A stretch of 36,364 bases of DNA from an uncultured Woeseiaceae bacterium (GTDB lineage: Bacteria > Pseudomonadota > Gammaproteobacteria > Steroidobacterales > Woeseiaceae): the NCBI GenBank assembly GCA_947258485.1, contig CAMYIS010000185.1, positions 1 through 36,364 of the forward strand. Direction: 5' to 3'. The position numbers and the translations under genes are program-made. The notes beneath the pieces were generated by a model. That model had not been told where the DNA came from. It did no database searches and saw nothing but the letters and a program-made list of their open reading frames with translations. Of the stretch, positions 20,358 through 30,140 are shown piece after piece (positions within the stretch are counted from its first letter, which is position 1; each line of letters opens with the position of its first letter).

Positions 20358-21319
20358 TCGCCACTGTCGATGAGGAATTCCACTTCAGCGGGGACGCCGT
20401 CCGGCAGCCGTTCACGATCTTCGCTGATATCGACTTTGGCGACATAGCTTAGTCGTCCACGATCACGCTCTGTGAGCGCGAAGTAGGGCGTAAAAGCCGC
20501 CTCGCTGGAAACCCAGCGCACGCGCCCGTCAACAGGAGCGGGCAATCCGTCCACATAGATCAGGGCCTTGCCGCCGGCAGAGACCCGGACGCGCATAGCT
20601 TCCGGCACGTAAACGCGCGCATAGGGCTGCTTGCCTCCGAGGACGATCATGACGGGCTGACCCTGGCCTGGTCTTTCGCCGATTTCGAACAGGCGACTGT
20701 CGGCAATGCCGTCGACAGGCGACGTTAGTGTGTGTCGATCAAGATCCACGAGTGCACTGTCTCGGCGTGCAGACGCCTGTTTCACCGCTTGTTCTGCCTG
20801 CCGAAGTTCTTCAATCGTGGTGCCGGCAAGAAGTTCCTCGAGCCGTGCGCGTGCCACTTTGTCGTTTGCTTTTGCCGCGTCCAGCGCTGCTTTCGCAGCG
20901 TCGAGCAATTCGGTCGATGTGAGCCCCCTCTTGTGCACTTCGCGGACACGTACGAGCTCGCTGTCCCGGAACTCGAGTTCCTGCGTCGCACCTTCGACGC
21001 TGGCACGAGCTGCGGCTATTTGTTCACGCCGCGGACCTCGTACGAGTTCATCGAGGCGCGCCTGCTGCTGTGCCAACGCCGCCTCGGCTTCGGCCAGGCG
21101 GGCGGCAGCGCGCGCACTGTCCTGGCGAATGAGAACCTGTCCGGCAGTCACTGATTGCCCTTCTGTGACCACAATTTCGACAATCGGCTCGTTCGACTCA
21201 GCGCTTATTTCAATACGATCGGACGCGAGTTCACCCACAACACGATTGCTGTCGTCAGGCGCACTGCATGCGCCCAGCAACGCGCATGCCGAGAGCCCGT
21301 ATATTAATTGTTGTTTCAT
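20354..21319 (-). CDS. HlyD-family periplasmic adaptor (lipoprotein)
   Basis: MKQQLIYGLSACALLGACSAPDD lipobox; biotinyl-lipoyl/HlyD pattern (EPIVEIVVTEGQSVTAGQVLIRQDSARAAARLAEAEAALAQ). ATG 21319 with GGAG SD preferred over GTG 21337. Confidence 0.92.
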   Translation of the reverse strand: MKQQLIYGLSACALLGACSAPDDSNRVVGELASDRIEISAESNEPIVEIVVTEGQSVTAGQVLIRQDSARAAARLAEAEAALAQQQARLDELVRGPRREQIAAARASVEGATQELEFRDSELVRVREVHKRGLTSTELLDAAKAALDAAKANDKVARARLEELLAGTTIEELRQAEQAVKQASARRDSALVDLDRHTLTSPVDGIADSRLFEIGERPGQGQPVMIVLGGKQPYARVYVPEAMRVRVSAGGKALIYVDGLPAPVDGRVRWVSSEAAFTPYFALTERDRGRLSYVAKVDISEDRERLPDGVPAEVEFLIDSGE

Positions 21320-21333
21320 TAACTGTGCTCCGT

Positions 21334-21942
21334 TCACGCTTTGATATAAGCGAGAATCATTTCAATATGCGTGTCCATTAATTTGTCGGTATCGAGTTCG
21401 CGCTCTGTAAACAGCATCCGCCAGATCATGGACAGCATCATTGGCGCGAGTACCAGCTGGGGAAGCTCTCTGACCGCCGTATCGCGAAACTCCCCGCGTT
21501 CGATGCCGCGCTCGACTAAGCGCGCAATCGCCGTGAGCCCCTTTGAAACGACGTTATCCCAGTAATAGTCAACGAGGTCCGGGTGACGCTGGCCCTCGGC
21601 AATGAGCAGGCGAATGACGATGGCAACCGGAGATCGCGGAATCTGTTTCATGAATTCGAGCAGCGGGCCGCGCACAAATGCCTCGGACGACAACTCTGTT
21701 TCTTCGACCGCCACAAGCAGCGCGTCGACACGTCGCGTGACCACGCTCTTGATGACGGCCTTGAAGAGTTCTTCCTTGGTCTTGAAGTAGAGATACAGCA
21801 AGCCCTTGCTGACGCCGGCGCGCTTCGCGACTTCCTCGACGCGCGTTGCCGCGTAGCCTTTCGCGGCAAAGACCTCGAACGCGGCCTCGCTGATTTCCTG
21901 CGGCCGGTCTTCCTTGCGGCGCTGGTAGCGGGGTTCAGCCAC
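21334..21942 (-). CDS. TetR/AcrR family transcriptional regulator
   Basis: HTH EISEAAFEVFAAKGYAATRVEEVAKRAGVSKGLLYLYFKTKEELFKAV. Confidence 0.94.
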   Translation of the reverse strand: MAEPRYQRRKEDRPQEISEAAFEVFAAKGYAATRVEEVAKRAGVSKGLLYLYFKTKEELFKAVIKSVVTRRVDALLVAVEETELSSEAFVRGPLLEFMKQIPRSPVAIVIRLLIAEGQRHPDLVDYYWDNVVSKGLTAIARLVERGIERGEFRDTAVRELPQLVLAPMMLSMIWRMLFTERELDTDKLMDTHIEMILAYIKA

Positions 21943-21955
21943 GTGACCCCCTTAA

Positions 21956-21997
21956 TGACCATTGGGTCAGTAAGTATAGTTAATGACCCGACGGTCA
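21956..21997. promoter_or_regulatory. Two tandem TGACC-N4-GGTCA operators upstream of tetR
   Basis: TGACCATTGGGTCA (21956-21969) and TGACCCGACGGTCA (21984-21997), each a 5-4-5 palindrome in a TTAATGACC context. Confidence 0.7.
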
Positions 21998-22046
21998 ACA
22001 AGCTCTAATGGCGCATTGTGTCGCAATTCCCGCATAATCGCGCCCT

Positions 22047-22865
22047 ATGTTTACCTATATCGATCCCACGGTGCGCGAACGTCTCCTGGCCCAGGGGAAA
22101 TTGTTCCAGATCGGCCGTGATGGCGAGCAGGTTGCGGCCGATCATGTGCCGGCCAGTGGTGGCGGTATTAGCGTACTCGGGCCAATTCCGATGCCACTGA
22201 AGTTGGCTGACACGGAAATTGACGTCGACTGGTATGCCTGCGTCCGCCGGACCGAACTCGGCAAGATCGAAGAAATTGCGGACGAACTGCGGGCCCAGCA
22301 TGGCCAGGCATTGTTCGCCACGTTGGCGTCATCGATGGCCGTCAACAGTGTATTGATCATCGGCGATCCGGCCCGCTGGACGAACCCCCTGGTGCGCGTT
22401 CATTCGAGTTGCCTGACGGGCGACGTCTTCGGATCGCAACGCTGTGAATGCGGCCCGCAACTGCAGGTGGCGCTCGAGCGCATACAGCAGGATGAACAGG
22501 GCGGCATGATGATCTACATGTCGGGGCATGAAGGCCGTGGCATAGGGCTTTGGGCAAAAGCCGCGACTTACCTGTTGCAGGATGCGGGCGAGGATACTTA
22601 TCAAGCCAACCGTTCGCTCGGCCTGCCTGATGATTCAAGGGACTTCAGTGATGCGGGCGCGCTGCTCAAGTTCTTTGTAAAGGATCGGCCGTTTCGCCTG
22701 CTGACCAACAACCCCAAGAAAGTGCACGACCTCGAGCAAATGGGTTTGACGGGTATCACGCGCGTAAAACATGTCACGGGCGTCGGCGACAAGAACCGCC
22801 GCTACCTGAGCGCCAAGCAGGACTGGGGTCATGAGCTGACGCCCGAGGATATAGGCTCCGACTGA
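22047..22865 (+). CDS. ribA: GTP cyclohydrolase II
   Basis: RVHSSCLTGDVFGSQRCECGPQL, GGMMIYMSGHEGRGIGL, FRLLTNNPKK signatures. Confidence 0.93.
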   Translation: MFTYIDPTVRERLLAQGKLFQIGRDGEQVAADHVPASGGGISVLGPIPMPLKLADTEIDVDWYACVRRTELGKIEEIADELRAQHGQALFATLASSMAVNSVLIIGDPARWTNPLVRVHSSCLTGDVFGSQRCECGPQLQVALERIQQDEQGGMMIYMSGHEGRGIGLWAKAATYLLQDAGEDTYQANRSLGLPDDSRDFSDAGALLKFFVKDRPFRLLTNNPKKVHDLEQMGLTGITRVKHVTGVGDKNRRYLSAKQDWGHELTPEDIGSD

Positions 22866-22877
22866 TTCGGAGCGGCG

Positions 22878-23696
22878 CTACTGGCGCCAGAGACGCAGAT
22901 TCAGGGGCCGCTCGTCGGTATTGCTGCGATACGGATTGATGTCGATTCCACCGCGTCGCTGATAACGCGCATGAATACTCAGCTTTGCGGGTCCACAATG
23001 TGACGCCAGGTCCACGAACATTCTCTCGACGCAGGTTTCATGAAAATCATTGTGCTGACGGTACGAGACGATGTAACGCAACAGAGATGCCCGGTCGATC
23101 TTTGGTCCACGGTAGCCGATCTGCAGGCTGCCGGTGTCCGGCTGAGACGTAACCGGGCAGAGGCTTCTGAGCAAGTGAGTGTGCAGCTCTTCTTCGACGA
23201 CCGCGTCGCTGTCCGCGCGCAGCAAGCCCGCATTGACCTCCCAGTCGGTGCAAGTGACGGGCATGGAGTCCAGGCAGTCACCGGCAAGTCTTGAAACGCG
23301 GCGGGCTTCCGTGCTGGCAACCGGCTGCACCCTCACCCTGGCGCGGCCGCCTATGCAGGCACCCAGGTCACTGGCGATGGCTTCAGCGACCTCAATTGAC
23401 GATGAGAAACGGCTCATCGAAAACGAATTCAGGTATAGCTTCAGGGATTTTGACTCGACGATGCAGGTAGAGTCGGCGGGGACGGTGATCTCGGCTGTCG
23501 CGACGGCCGGCAAATCGCCTTCGCCGAGCCAGGTCAGCTCCCAGGCATTCCAGGTATCGACACCATGAAAAGGCAGGGCGCCGGAAATCCCAAGGGAAGC
23601 GCGGCTTTCCGCGCGCGAGATCGGGCACAGCAGCTCCGGTGCGTACTTGTCCGGATAGTCGGTGTCCCTGCCAAGCGGTAATTTGCGAGTTTTCAA
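22878..23696 (-). CDS. queF: NADPH-dependent 7-cyano-7-deazaguanine reductase (long QueF)
   Basis: STCIVESKSLKLYLNSFSMSRF, CPVTSQPDTGSLQIGYRGPKID, YRQHNDFHETCVERMFVDL, ARYQRRGGIDINPYRS. Confidence 0.95.
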   Translation of the reverse strand: MKTRKLPLGRDTDYPDKYAPELLCPISRAESRASLGISGALPFHGVDTWNAWELTWLGEGDLPAVATAEITVPADSTCIVESKSLKLYLNSFSMSRFSSSIEVAEAIASDLGACIGGRARVRVQPVASTEARRVSRLAGDCLDSMPVTCTDWEVNAGLLRADSDAVVEEELHTHLLRSLCPVTSQPDTGSLQIGYRGPKIDRASLLRYIVSYRQHNDFHETCVERMFVDLASHCGPAKLSIHARYQRRGGIDINPYRSNTDERPLNLRLWRQ

Positions 23697-23891
23697 GAAG
23701 TTTGTCCCTGTTGGTCGGGTGATCGTGGCCTGCAGCCGTCGTGCGCGCAGTAATTTGCCGGAAGATACGCGGGAATTCCGTCAATCTTGTGTAAAATGGC
23801 CGGCCTGTCCGCACGACGGTAGCGCGCCCTTCGAACAGCCATTATGGCACCTAACAACCGGGGCGTGCCAAACACACGGGTTTATGAATTA

Positions 23892-24713
23892 ATGAGTCCT
23901 GCAAACGGCAGCAATAGTTCCAATCGCGGCTATATCATTCCGATAGGCGGCGCAGAAGAAAAACTGAACAACCCCGAGATTCTCGATCGGTTCGTCAATC
24001 TCTGTGGCGGCAAGGAATCGCGGATCGGCATCATTCCCACGGCGTCGGAGCTGGAAAACACGGGGCGTAACTACGAAAAACTGTTTCGCAAGATCGGCGT
24101 CAAGCATGCGCAGGTCCTGCCGTTTATTACGCGCGAGGACTGCCAGTCGGGCAGCGATGTGCAGTACATCGAGAAATGTGACGGCGTGTTCATGACCGGT
24201 GGCAACCAGCTGCGCTTGTCGACGACGCTGGGCGGAACGGCCGTTGCTCAGCTGATTCGTCGCCGTAATGCCGACGGCATGCACGTTGCCGGCACCTCGG
24301 CCGGCGCAGCTTTCATGCCGGAGCACATGATTGCGGGCGGCATGGAAGGGTCCACGCCGAGGCCGGACATGGTGACAATGGCGCCCGGACTAGGACTCAC
24401 CAATGCGTTCATCATCGACCAGCATTTTCGCGAGCGCGACCGGCTCGGTCGGCTCCTGACCGCTTTGGCCTACAATCCTTTTGCGGTCGGAATCGGACTC
24501 GATGAAGATACGGCTGCTTTTATTCGTCCGGGCGATGACCTCGAAGTGGTCGGCAGCGGCGGAATAACGATCATTGACCCGACGCACCTTACCTATTCGT
24601 CCATGGATATCGCCCGCCGTGGCGATCCGGTCAGCCTGATTGGCGTCGTACTGCACGTATTGGTTGCGGGCGGACGATTCGACATTGCCACACGCGAGGC
24701 ACACGCCGCATAA
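23892..24713 (+). CDS. cphB: Cyanophycinase
   Basis: GYIIPIGGAEEK, GVFMTGGNQLRLSTTLGGT, VAGTSAGAAFMPEHMIAGG, FIIDQHFRERDRLGRLLTAL, GIGLDEDTA. Start ATG 23892 preferred (ORF opens at 23844). Confidence 0.93.
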   Translation: MSPANGSNSSNRGYIIPIGGAEEKLNNPEILDRFVNLCGGKESRIGIIPTASELENTGRNYEKLFRKIGVKHAQVLPFITREDCQSGSDVQYIEKCDGVFMTGGNQLRLSTTLGGTAVAQLIRRRNADGMHVAGTSAGAAFMPEHMIAGGMEGSTPRPDMVTMAPGLGLTNAFIIDQHFRERDRLGRLLTALAYNPFAVGIGLDEDTAAFIRPGDDLEVVGSGGITIIDPTHLTYSSMDIARRGDPVSLIGVVLHVLVAGGRFDIATREAHAA

Positions 24714-24737
24714 CGCTAAAAAGAACAGGCGCACCTT

Positions 24738-27524
24738 ATGAAGATTGAAAGCACTAACGTATTTGTCGGGCCGAACATGTTTGCCCGCTTTCCGGTCATC
24801 CGGCACATTCTGGATCTCGGTGAGCTCGAACACTGGCCGACCACGAGATTGGGTGACGATTTCCTGGGTCCGCTGCTGGCATACTTGCCGGGCCTTCACG
24901 AACATGGCTGCTCCTATCGTGAGCCCGGCGGTTTCATTCGCCGCCTGAACGAAGATGAAGGCACCTGGTTAGGTCACGTCATGGAGCATGTGGCGCTCGA
25001 GCTGCAGAACGTCGCGGGATCGGATGTCACGTTCGGGCGCACCCGGTCGATCGACGGCAGGCCCGGTTTTTACAACATGGTGTTTCAGTACAAGGACGCA
25101 ACGGTTGGGCGCGCAGCCGGCAAGCTTGCGCTGGACCTCCTGCATAGCCTTCTGCCGGCTGACATCAGGCCGGCCGAAGCGCCGCCTCCGGACTGGGATT
25201 TTGCCGCAGCGCGGGATCAGTTCATTCGCTTCGCACAGCGCCGCGAATTCGGGCCGAGTACGGCATCGCTGGTCAGGGCGGCCGAGGCGCGCAATATTCC
25301 CTGGCTGCGCCTGAACGGGTACAGCCTTGTGCAGTTCGGCCAGGGGCGATACCAGCAGAGAATTCAGGCGACGACGACCGGGCGCACGAGCAATATTGCC
25401 GTAGAACTCGCGTCGGACAAGCAAGAGACCAACGGCATCTTGCGTGACCTCGGTTTGCCGGTGCCGGCGCAGGTGCTCGTGCGCACTGCGCAGGATGCGG
25501 TCCGTGCCGCTGAGAAAATTGGCTACCCGGTCGTAGTAAAGCCCCTTTCAGGCAATCATGGACGCGGCGTTTCGATCAACCTGCGCACGGCTCCGGAGGT
25601 TGAGACGGGTTTTGCCAAGGCGAGCGAGCATGGCAATACGATCATCGTCGAAAGCTATATTGAAGGTTTCGATCATCGCCTGCTGGTCGTTAACGGCAAA
25701 CTGGTTGCTGCCGCCAAACGCGTACCGGGTCATGTTGTTGGTGACGGAGAAAATACGATTGAGCGTCTCGTTGAAATTGTAAACGAGGATCCGCGTCGCG
25801 GGGTTGGTCACGAAAAGGTCCTGACGCGCCTGGAGTTCGACCACCAGGCAGAACGATTGCTGGCAAAACTCGGCTACAGCAAGGAGACGGTACCGGCGAA
25901 GGGTGAAATGGTGTCCCTGCGGTCGACGGCGAATCTCTCGACCGGTGGAACGGCCATTGATGTCACCGACGTCATCCATCCCGATAACCGCGAGATGGCG
26001 ATTCGCGCGATCCGCGCCATCGACCTCGACATCGGCGGCGTTGATTTCCTGACCAGGGACATTACGGAGTCCTATCGGCAGGCGGGTGGCGGTATTTGCG
26101 AGGTGAACGCCGGTCCTGGATTTCGCATGCACGTTGCGCCAAGTGAAGGAACGCCGCGCGACGTTGCCGGCCCGGTCATCGACATGCTGTTCCCACCCGA
26201 CAAGCCGAACAGAATTGCTATTGCCGCGGTTACGGGCACGAATGGCAAAACGACAACAGCGCGCATGCTGGCGCATATCCTGAAAATGTCCGGACGTACG
26301 GTTGGCCTGACGTCGACAGATGGCGTGTACATCGACGGCAAGCTGAGCGTGCCCGGAGACATGACGGGACCTGTTTCGGCACAAATGATTCTGCGCGATC
26401 CTTCCGTGGATGCGGCGGTCATGGAAACGGCCCGCGGTGGCATGCTCAGGAGCGGCCTCGGTTTCCAGGAATGCAATGTTGCTGCGTGCCTCAATGTGTC
26501 GTCGGATCACCTGGGGTTGCGTGGCGTGGACACGCTCGAAGACCTGGCCGAGGTCAAACGCGTGCCGATCGAAATCGCAACCGACGCCGCCGTGTTGAAT
26601 GCGGACGACCCGCTTTGCCTGCAGATGGCCGACTACTCCGAGGCCACAAAGCTCAGCTACGTCACGATGAACCCGTCGCACCCGCTGGTTAAACGGCACA
26701 TACAGGCCGGTGGCCAGGCGTTCGTTCTCGAAAAGGGTATGAACGGGCACCTGATCACGATCTACGACAACGAAACACACACGCCACTGGTCTGGACGCA
26801 CCTGATACCGGCAACCATCGAGGGACGTGCATTGCACAATGTGCAGAACGCCATGTTCGCGGCGGCCCTTGCGTACAACATGCATATCAGTCTCGAAGAT
26901 ATTCGCCAGGGTCTCAGGACATTTGATTCGACGTTCTTCCAGGCTCCGGGTCGCATGAACATTTACGACGAGCATCCTTTCCGCGTCATTCTCGACTACG
27001 CACACAATCCGGCTGCCGTCAGGGCCATGTGCGCGCTTGTCGATCGCCTTGATGTTGACGGGCGACGCATTGTCGTTTTGGCGGCGCCCGGCGATCGGCG
27101 CGACGAAGACATCAGGGATATTGCTGAGATTGCAGCGGGTCATTTCGATCACTTTATTTGTCGCTGCGATGATAATCGCCGTGGGCGCGGTCCCGACGAA
27201 GTCGCCGTTATGCTCAAGAACAAGCTGCTGGAGTCGGGCGTTTCAGCCGACCAGATCGAGGTTGTCCCGGACGAGCAGGAAGCGACAACGCGTGCTCTCG
27301 AACTGGCCGTCAGTGGCGACCTGGTCCTGATCCTGGGCGACAATACGACGCGTGCCTGGAAGCAGATCATTTACTTTAATTCCGGCGCCAGGGTGGTCGA
27401 TCCCACCAAGCAACCGGCGGCGGCCATCGAGCTTCCCGACGCGGACGATTTTGAGCTTGGCGATGACCTCGAGATCATCAGCGACGAGCGCGGCGTGCGG
27501 ATCGCCAGGGAGGAGGGCGACTAG
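24738..27524 (+). CDS. cphA: Cyanophycin synthetase
   Basis: ATP-grasp domain (VVVKPLSGNHGRGV) followed by Mur-ligase domain (VTGTNGKTTTARMLAHIL ... DYAHNPAAVRAM ... APGDRRDEDIRDIAEIA). Confidence 0.96.
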   Translation: MKIESTNVFVGPNMFARFPVIRHILDLGELEHWPTTRLGDDFLGPLLAYLPGLHEHGCSYREPGGFIRRLNEDEGTWLGHVMEHVALELQNVAGSDVTFGRTRSIDGRPGFYNMVFQYKDATVGRAAGKLALDLLHSLLPADIRPAEAPPPDWDFAAARDQFIRFAQRREFGPSTASLVRAAEARNIPWLRLNGYSLVQFGQGRYQQRIQATTTGRTSNIAVELASDKQETNGILRDLGLPVPAQVLVRTAQDAVRAAEKIGYPVVVKPLSGNHGRGVSINLRTAPEVETGFAKASEHGNTIIVESYIEGFDHRLLVVNGKLVAAAKRVPGHVVGDGENTIERLVEIVNEDPRRGVGHEKVLTRLEFDHQAERLLAKLGYSKETVPAKGEMVSLRSTANLSTGGTAIDVTDVIHPDNREMAIRAIRAIDLDIGGVDFLTRDITESYRQAGGGICEVNAGPGFRMHVAPSEGTPRDVAGPVIDMLFPPDKPNRIAIAAVTGTNGKTTTARMLAHILKMSGRTVGLTSTDGVYIDGKLSVPGDMTGPVSAQMILRDPSVDAAVMETARGGMLRSGLGFQECNVAACLNVSSDHLGLRGVDTLEDLAEVKRVPIEIATDAAVLNADDPLCLQMADYSEATKLSYVTMNPSHPLVKRHIQAGGQAFVLEKGMNGHLITIYDNETHTPLVWTHLIPATIEGRALHNVQNAMFAAALAYNMHISLEDIRQGLRTFDSTFFQAPGRMNIYDEHPFRVILDYAHNPAAVRAMCALVDRLDVDGRRIVVLAAPGDRRDEDIRDIAEIAAGHFDHFICRCDDNRRGRGPDEVAVMLKNKLLESGVSADQIEVVPDEQEATTRALELAVSGDLVLILGDNTTRAWKQIIYFNSGARVVDPTKQPAAAIELPDADDFELGDDLEIISDERGVRIAREEGD

Positions 27525-27556
27525 TGTCCTGTTTGATTAATCAAACAGGACACTAG
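27521..27556. repeat. Perfect 36-bp palindrome, no spacer, containing the cphA stop codon
   Basis: CTAGTGTCCTGTTTGATT|AATCAAACAGGACACTAG, read directly; right half is the exact reverse complement of the left. Confidence 0.98.
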
Positions 27557-27561
27557 GCATC

Positions 27562-29197
27562 ATGGAGTTTCTCGATGCCCGCAGACTTACCGGACCCAGC
27601 CTGATGTTCGACGGGCCGGGTTCGATCCTGGATGTCAGCTGCACGCCGGGCGAGGCGGAAAAACTCATTCCCGTTTGGGCCGACCACGTCGCGAGCATGC
27701 TCGAAGCGCTCGACTGGCCGTCTGCAAAATTTTCTTCACGGCAGCTGCTGGGCGGCGTCAGCCTGGCCTTTTCGGCGTCGGTCGATGCGCTGTATGCGGC
27801 GTCGGAAATCAACGAATGGGCCTGGGCCGCGAGCGCCTTCGAGCTCGGCGTCGCCGGGGAAGAACCTGATTTCGACGAAGCCGCGAAAGCGATTCGCGCG
27901 TCGGCCGCCGACGAGGCCAACGAAGAGCTGATGTGGCTTGTCGATGAGGCGGCTGCTAATAGCAAGACCCTGCTTTGGGATGACGATTTCGTCTCTGTCG
28001 GTCTCGGCCGCGGGTCTCAGACCTGGCCCGTCACGGAGATTCCGGATTCACTCGACTGGGACAGATTTCACGACGTACCGATCGGGATAGTGACCGGCAC
28101 CAATGGCAAAACGACGACGGTGCGCTTCGCGACGCACATACTGCGAGCGGCCGGGCGAAATGTCGGCTTGAGTTCAACAGACTGGATTGCCGTCAACGAG
28201 GAAGTACTGGATCGCGGTGACTGGTCGGGACCAGGCGGTGCACGCGCTGTCTTGCGCGCACAGAACGTCGACGTCGCAATACTCGAAACGGCGCGCGGCG
28301 GATTATTGCGTCGCGGGCTCGGTGTTGAGCGTGCGGACGCAGCGCTTATCACCAACATCAGCGAGGATCACCTCGGCGATTTCGGTTCGCGGAATCTCGA
28401 CGAACTGCTGGCCATCAAGTGGATTGTGAGTCGTGCCGTAGAGGATTCGGGACGACTGATCCTGAATGCTGAAGACGCGTTGCTGTGCGCCAGGTCAAAG
28501 GATTACACGGGCGAACTCGTGTGGTTCAGCCTTGACGCCAGCCATGAAAAAATCGCAGAACACGTCGCCGGTGGTGGGCTCGCGTTCGTCCTCGACGGGC
28601 AGGAACTCGTGAGACTCGACGGCGATACGCGAGAAGTGATTTGCCGCAGTCACGAAATCCCGATAGCGCTTGGCGGAGCAGCGCGACACAACGTTGCCAA
28701 TGCACTGGCCGCTGCGGCGCTTACCTGGTGCCTGGGAGTATCTCTCGCCGACATACGAAGCGGACTGACGACCATGGTGCAGGACGAAAACCCGGGTCGT
28801 TGCAATATCTACGATCTCGATGGCTGCAAAATCCTCGTCGATTTTGCACACAATCCGGCCGCGATGTCGGCGCTTTTCGACATGGCAAGTGTGATCCCGG
28901 CGACGCGCAGGGTGCTCTGCTTCGGGCAGGCCGGTGATCGCACGGATGAGCTGCGTCGTGGTGTCGGAGCTTGCGCCGTATCATCGAGGGCGCGAGCACG
29001 AAGAAGTTTACGGCATCATCAGGGACGAGTTGCTGAGATCGGGTGCGGATCCGTCTCAGATAAAGCACTTCGAGACCGAAATGGAGTCCTTCATGCACGC
29101 CGTTGATTGGGCTGGCCCGGGTGACCTGATTATCATGCTCGCGCTCGGCGGCGCGGCGCCTGTGCAGGAGAAACTCAAGGCGATGGGTGCAAGATAA
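27562..29197 (+). pseudogene. CphA-like Mur-ligase paralog, frameshifted (frame 1 27562-~28950, C-terminal part in frame of ORF 28934-29197)
   Basis: VTGTNGKTTTVRFATHILRAAGRNVGLSSTDW..., ILETARGGLLRRGLGVERADAALITNISEDHLGDFG, FAHNPAAM, GQAGDRTDEL then loss of homology in frame; conserved tail VVVSELAPYHRGREHEEVYGIIRDELLRSGADPSQIKHFETEMESFMHAVDWAGPGDLIIMLALG continues in another frame. Confidence 0.7.
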
Positions 29198-30140
29198 ACT
29201 CGACGATGTCGTCCGCGATCTGTTGCGTCGTCGTGCCTGACAGTATGTCACCGGCGAGGACATGGTGGCTGGGATCACCGACGTCGATGATTTCTATCGC
29301 GGCTTTTTGTGGCGCGCCGGTCTCCTCAAAGACCGATAGCGCGGCTGCCGGTGCGATGACGGAATCCCTGGACGAGTAAAACATCATGAGCCGCTGCTCG
29401 ATGTCGGCCGGAAGGTGACGATTTGCAAGGCCCACGAGGCGCATCATTTCTATCGCGGACGTCGTCGGATAGCTCGTCGACCAGTAGCGTCCCTGCAGCT
29501 CGTTGTGCGGTTCCCAGCTACGCGTGTCACCGACGAGCATTTTTGCGATAAGTGGCCCCGCCGGTCGTGTCAGCCAGAGCGCATCTGTGTCGCGCGGTGC
29601 GAAATTCGGAGAGATCATGATCAGCGTATCGACCGCGTCCATTGCGGGATGGCCCAGCATCGCGGCGGCGAGCGTTGCGCCGGTCGAAGTGCCGATGACG
29701 ATGACCCGTTCGCCGAGCCGGGCCGCGATCGTTAGCGCTTCAACGGCATCTTGCAGCCAGTCTTCAGCGAGGACGCCCGCAAGCTGCTCGCGCACGCGCC
29801 CGTGGCCGGTCAGGCGCGTTTCGTACAGATTGGCGCCCAGCTTGGTTGCGACGATTTCGGCCAGCGGCGCGGTCTCCTGGCGCGTCGCTGAAAAGCCGTG
29901 CAAATAGAGTACCGAGTAGGGCGTTTGCTTATGCTCGCCAAACCACGTGATTCTTTTTTCCGTGCCGGGCACCAGGCCGAAGCGATCAGAAACCTCTCGT
30001 TCCGTTTGCTGCAGCCAAGTATCCAGGTTATCCGGCAGGACCAGCTCTTCGATCGCGGGCTGCAGCTTCGCCGGTGTCAGAATCCAGAGCACCGCGACGA
30101 TGATCAATAGCACGACGATGGCTGTGCGTGACTTATTCAA
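29175..30140 (-). CDS. Alpha/beta hydrolase with N-terminal membrane anchor
   Basis: VLYLHGFSATRQE oxyanion segment, VIGTSTGATLAA nucleophile elbow (GTSTG), Asp/His near SRDSVI and DPSHHVLAG. Confidence 0.85.
   Translation of the reverse strand: MNKSRTAIVVLLIIVAVLWILTPAKLQPAIEELVLPDNLDTWLQQTEREVSDRFGLVPGTEKRITWFGEHKQTPYSVLYLHGFSATRQETAPLAEIVATKLGANLYETRLTGHGRVREQLAGVLAEDWLQDAVEALTIAARLGERVIVIGTSTGATLAAAMLGHPAMDAVDTLIMISPNFAPRDTDALWLTRPAGPLIAKMLVGDTRSWEPHNELQGRYWSTSYPTTSAIEMMRLVGLANRHLPADIEQRLMMFYSSRDSVIAPAAALSVFEETGAPQKAAIEIIDVGDPSHHVLAGDILSGTTTQQIADDIVEFILHPSP

Noticed and set aside
25548-27152. 534-aa minus-strand ORF opposite cphA
   Set aside because: Lies wholly antisense to a complete, well-conserved cphA; Arg/His-rich composition typical of antisense frames in high-GC DNA.
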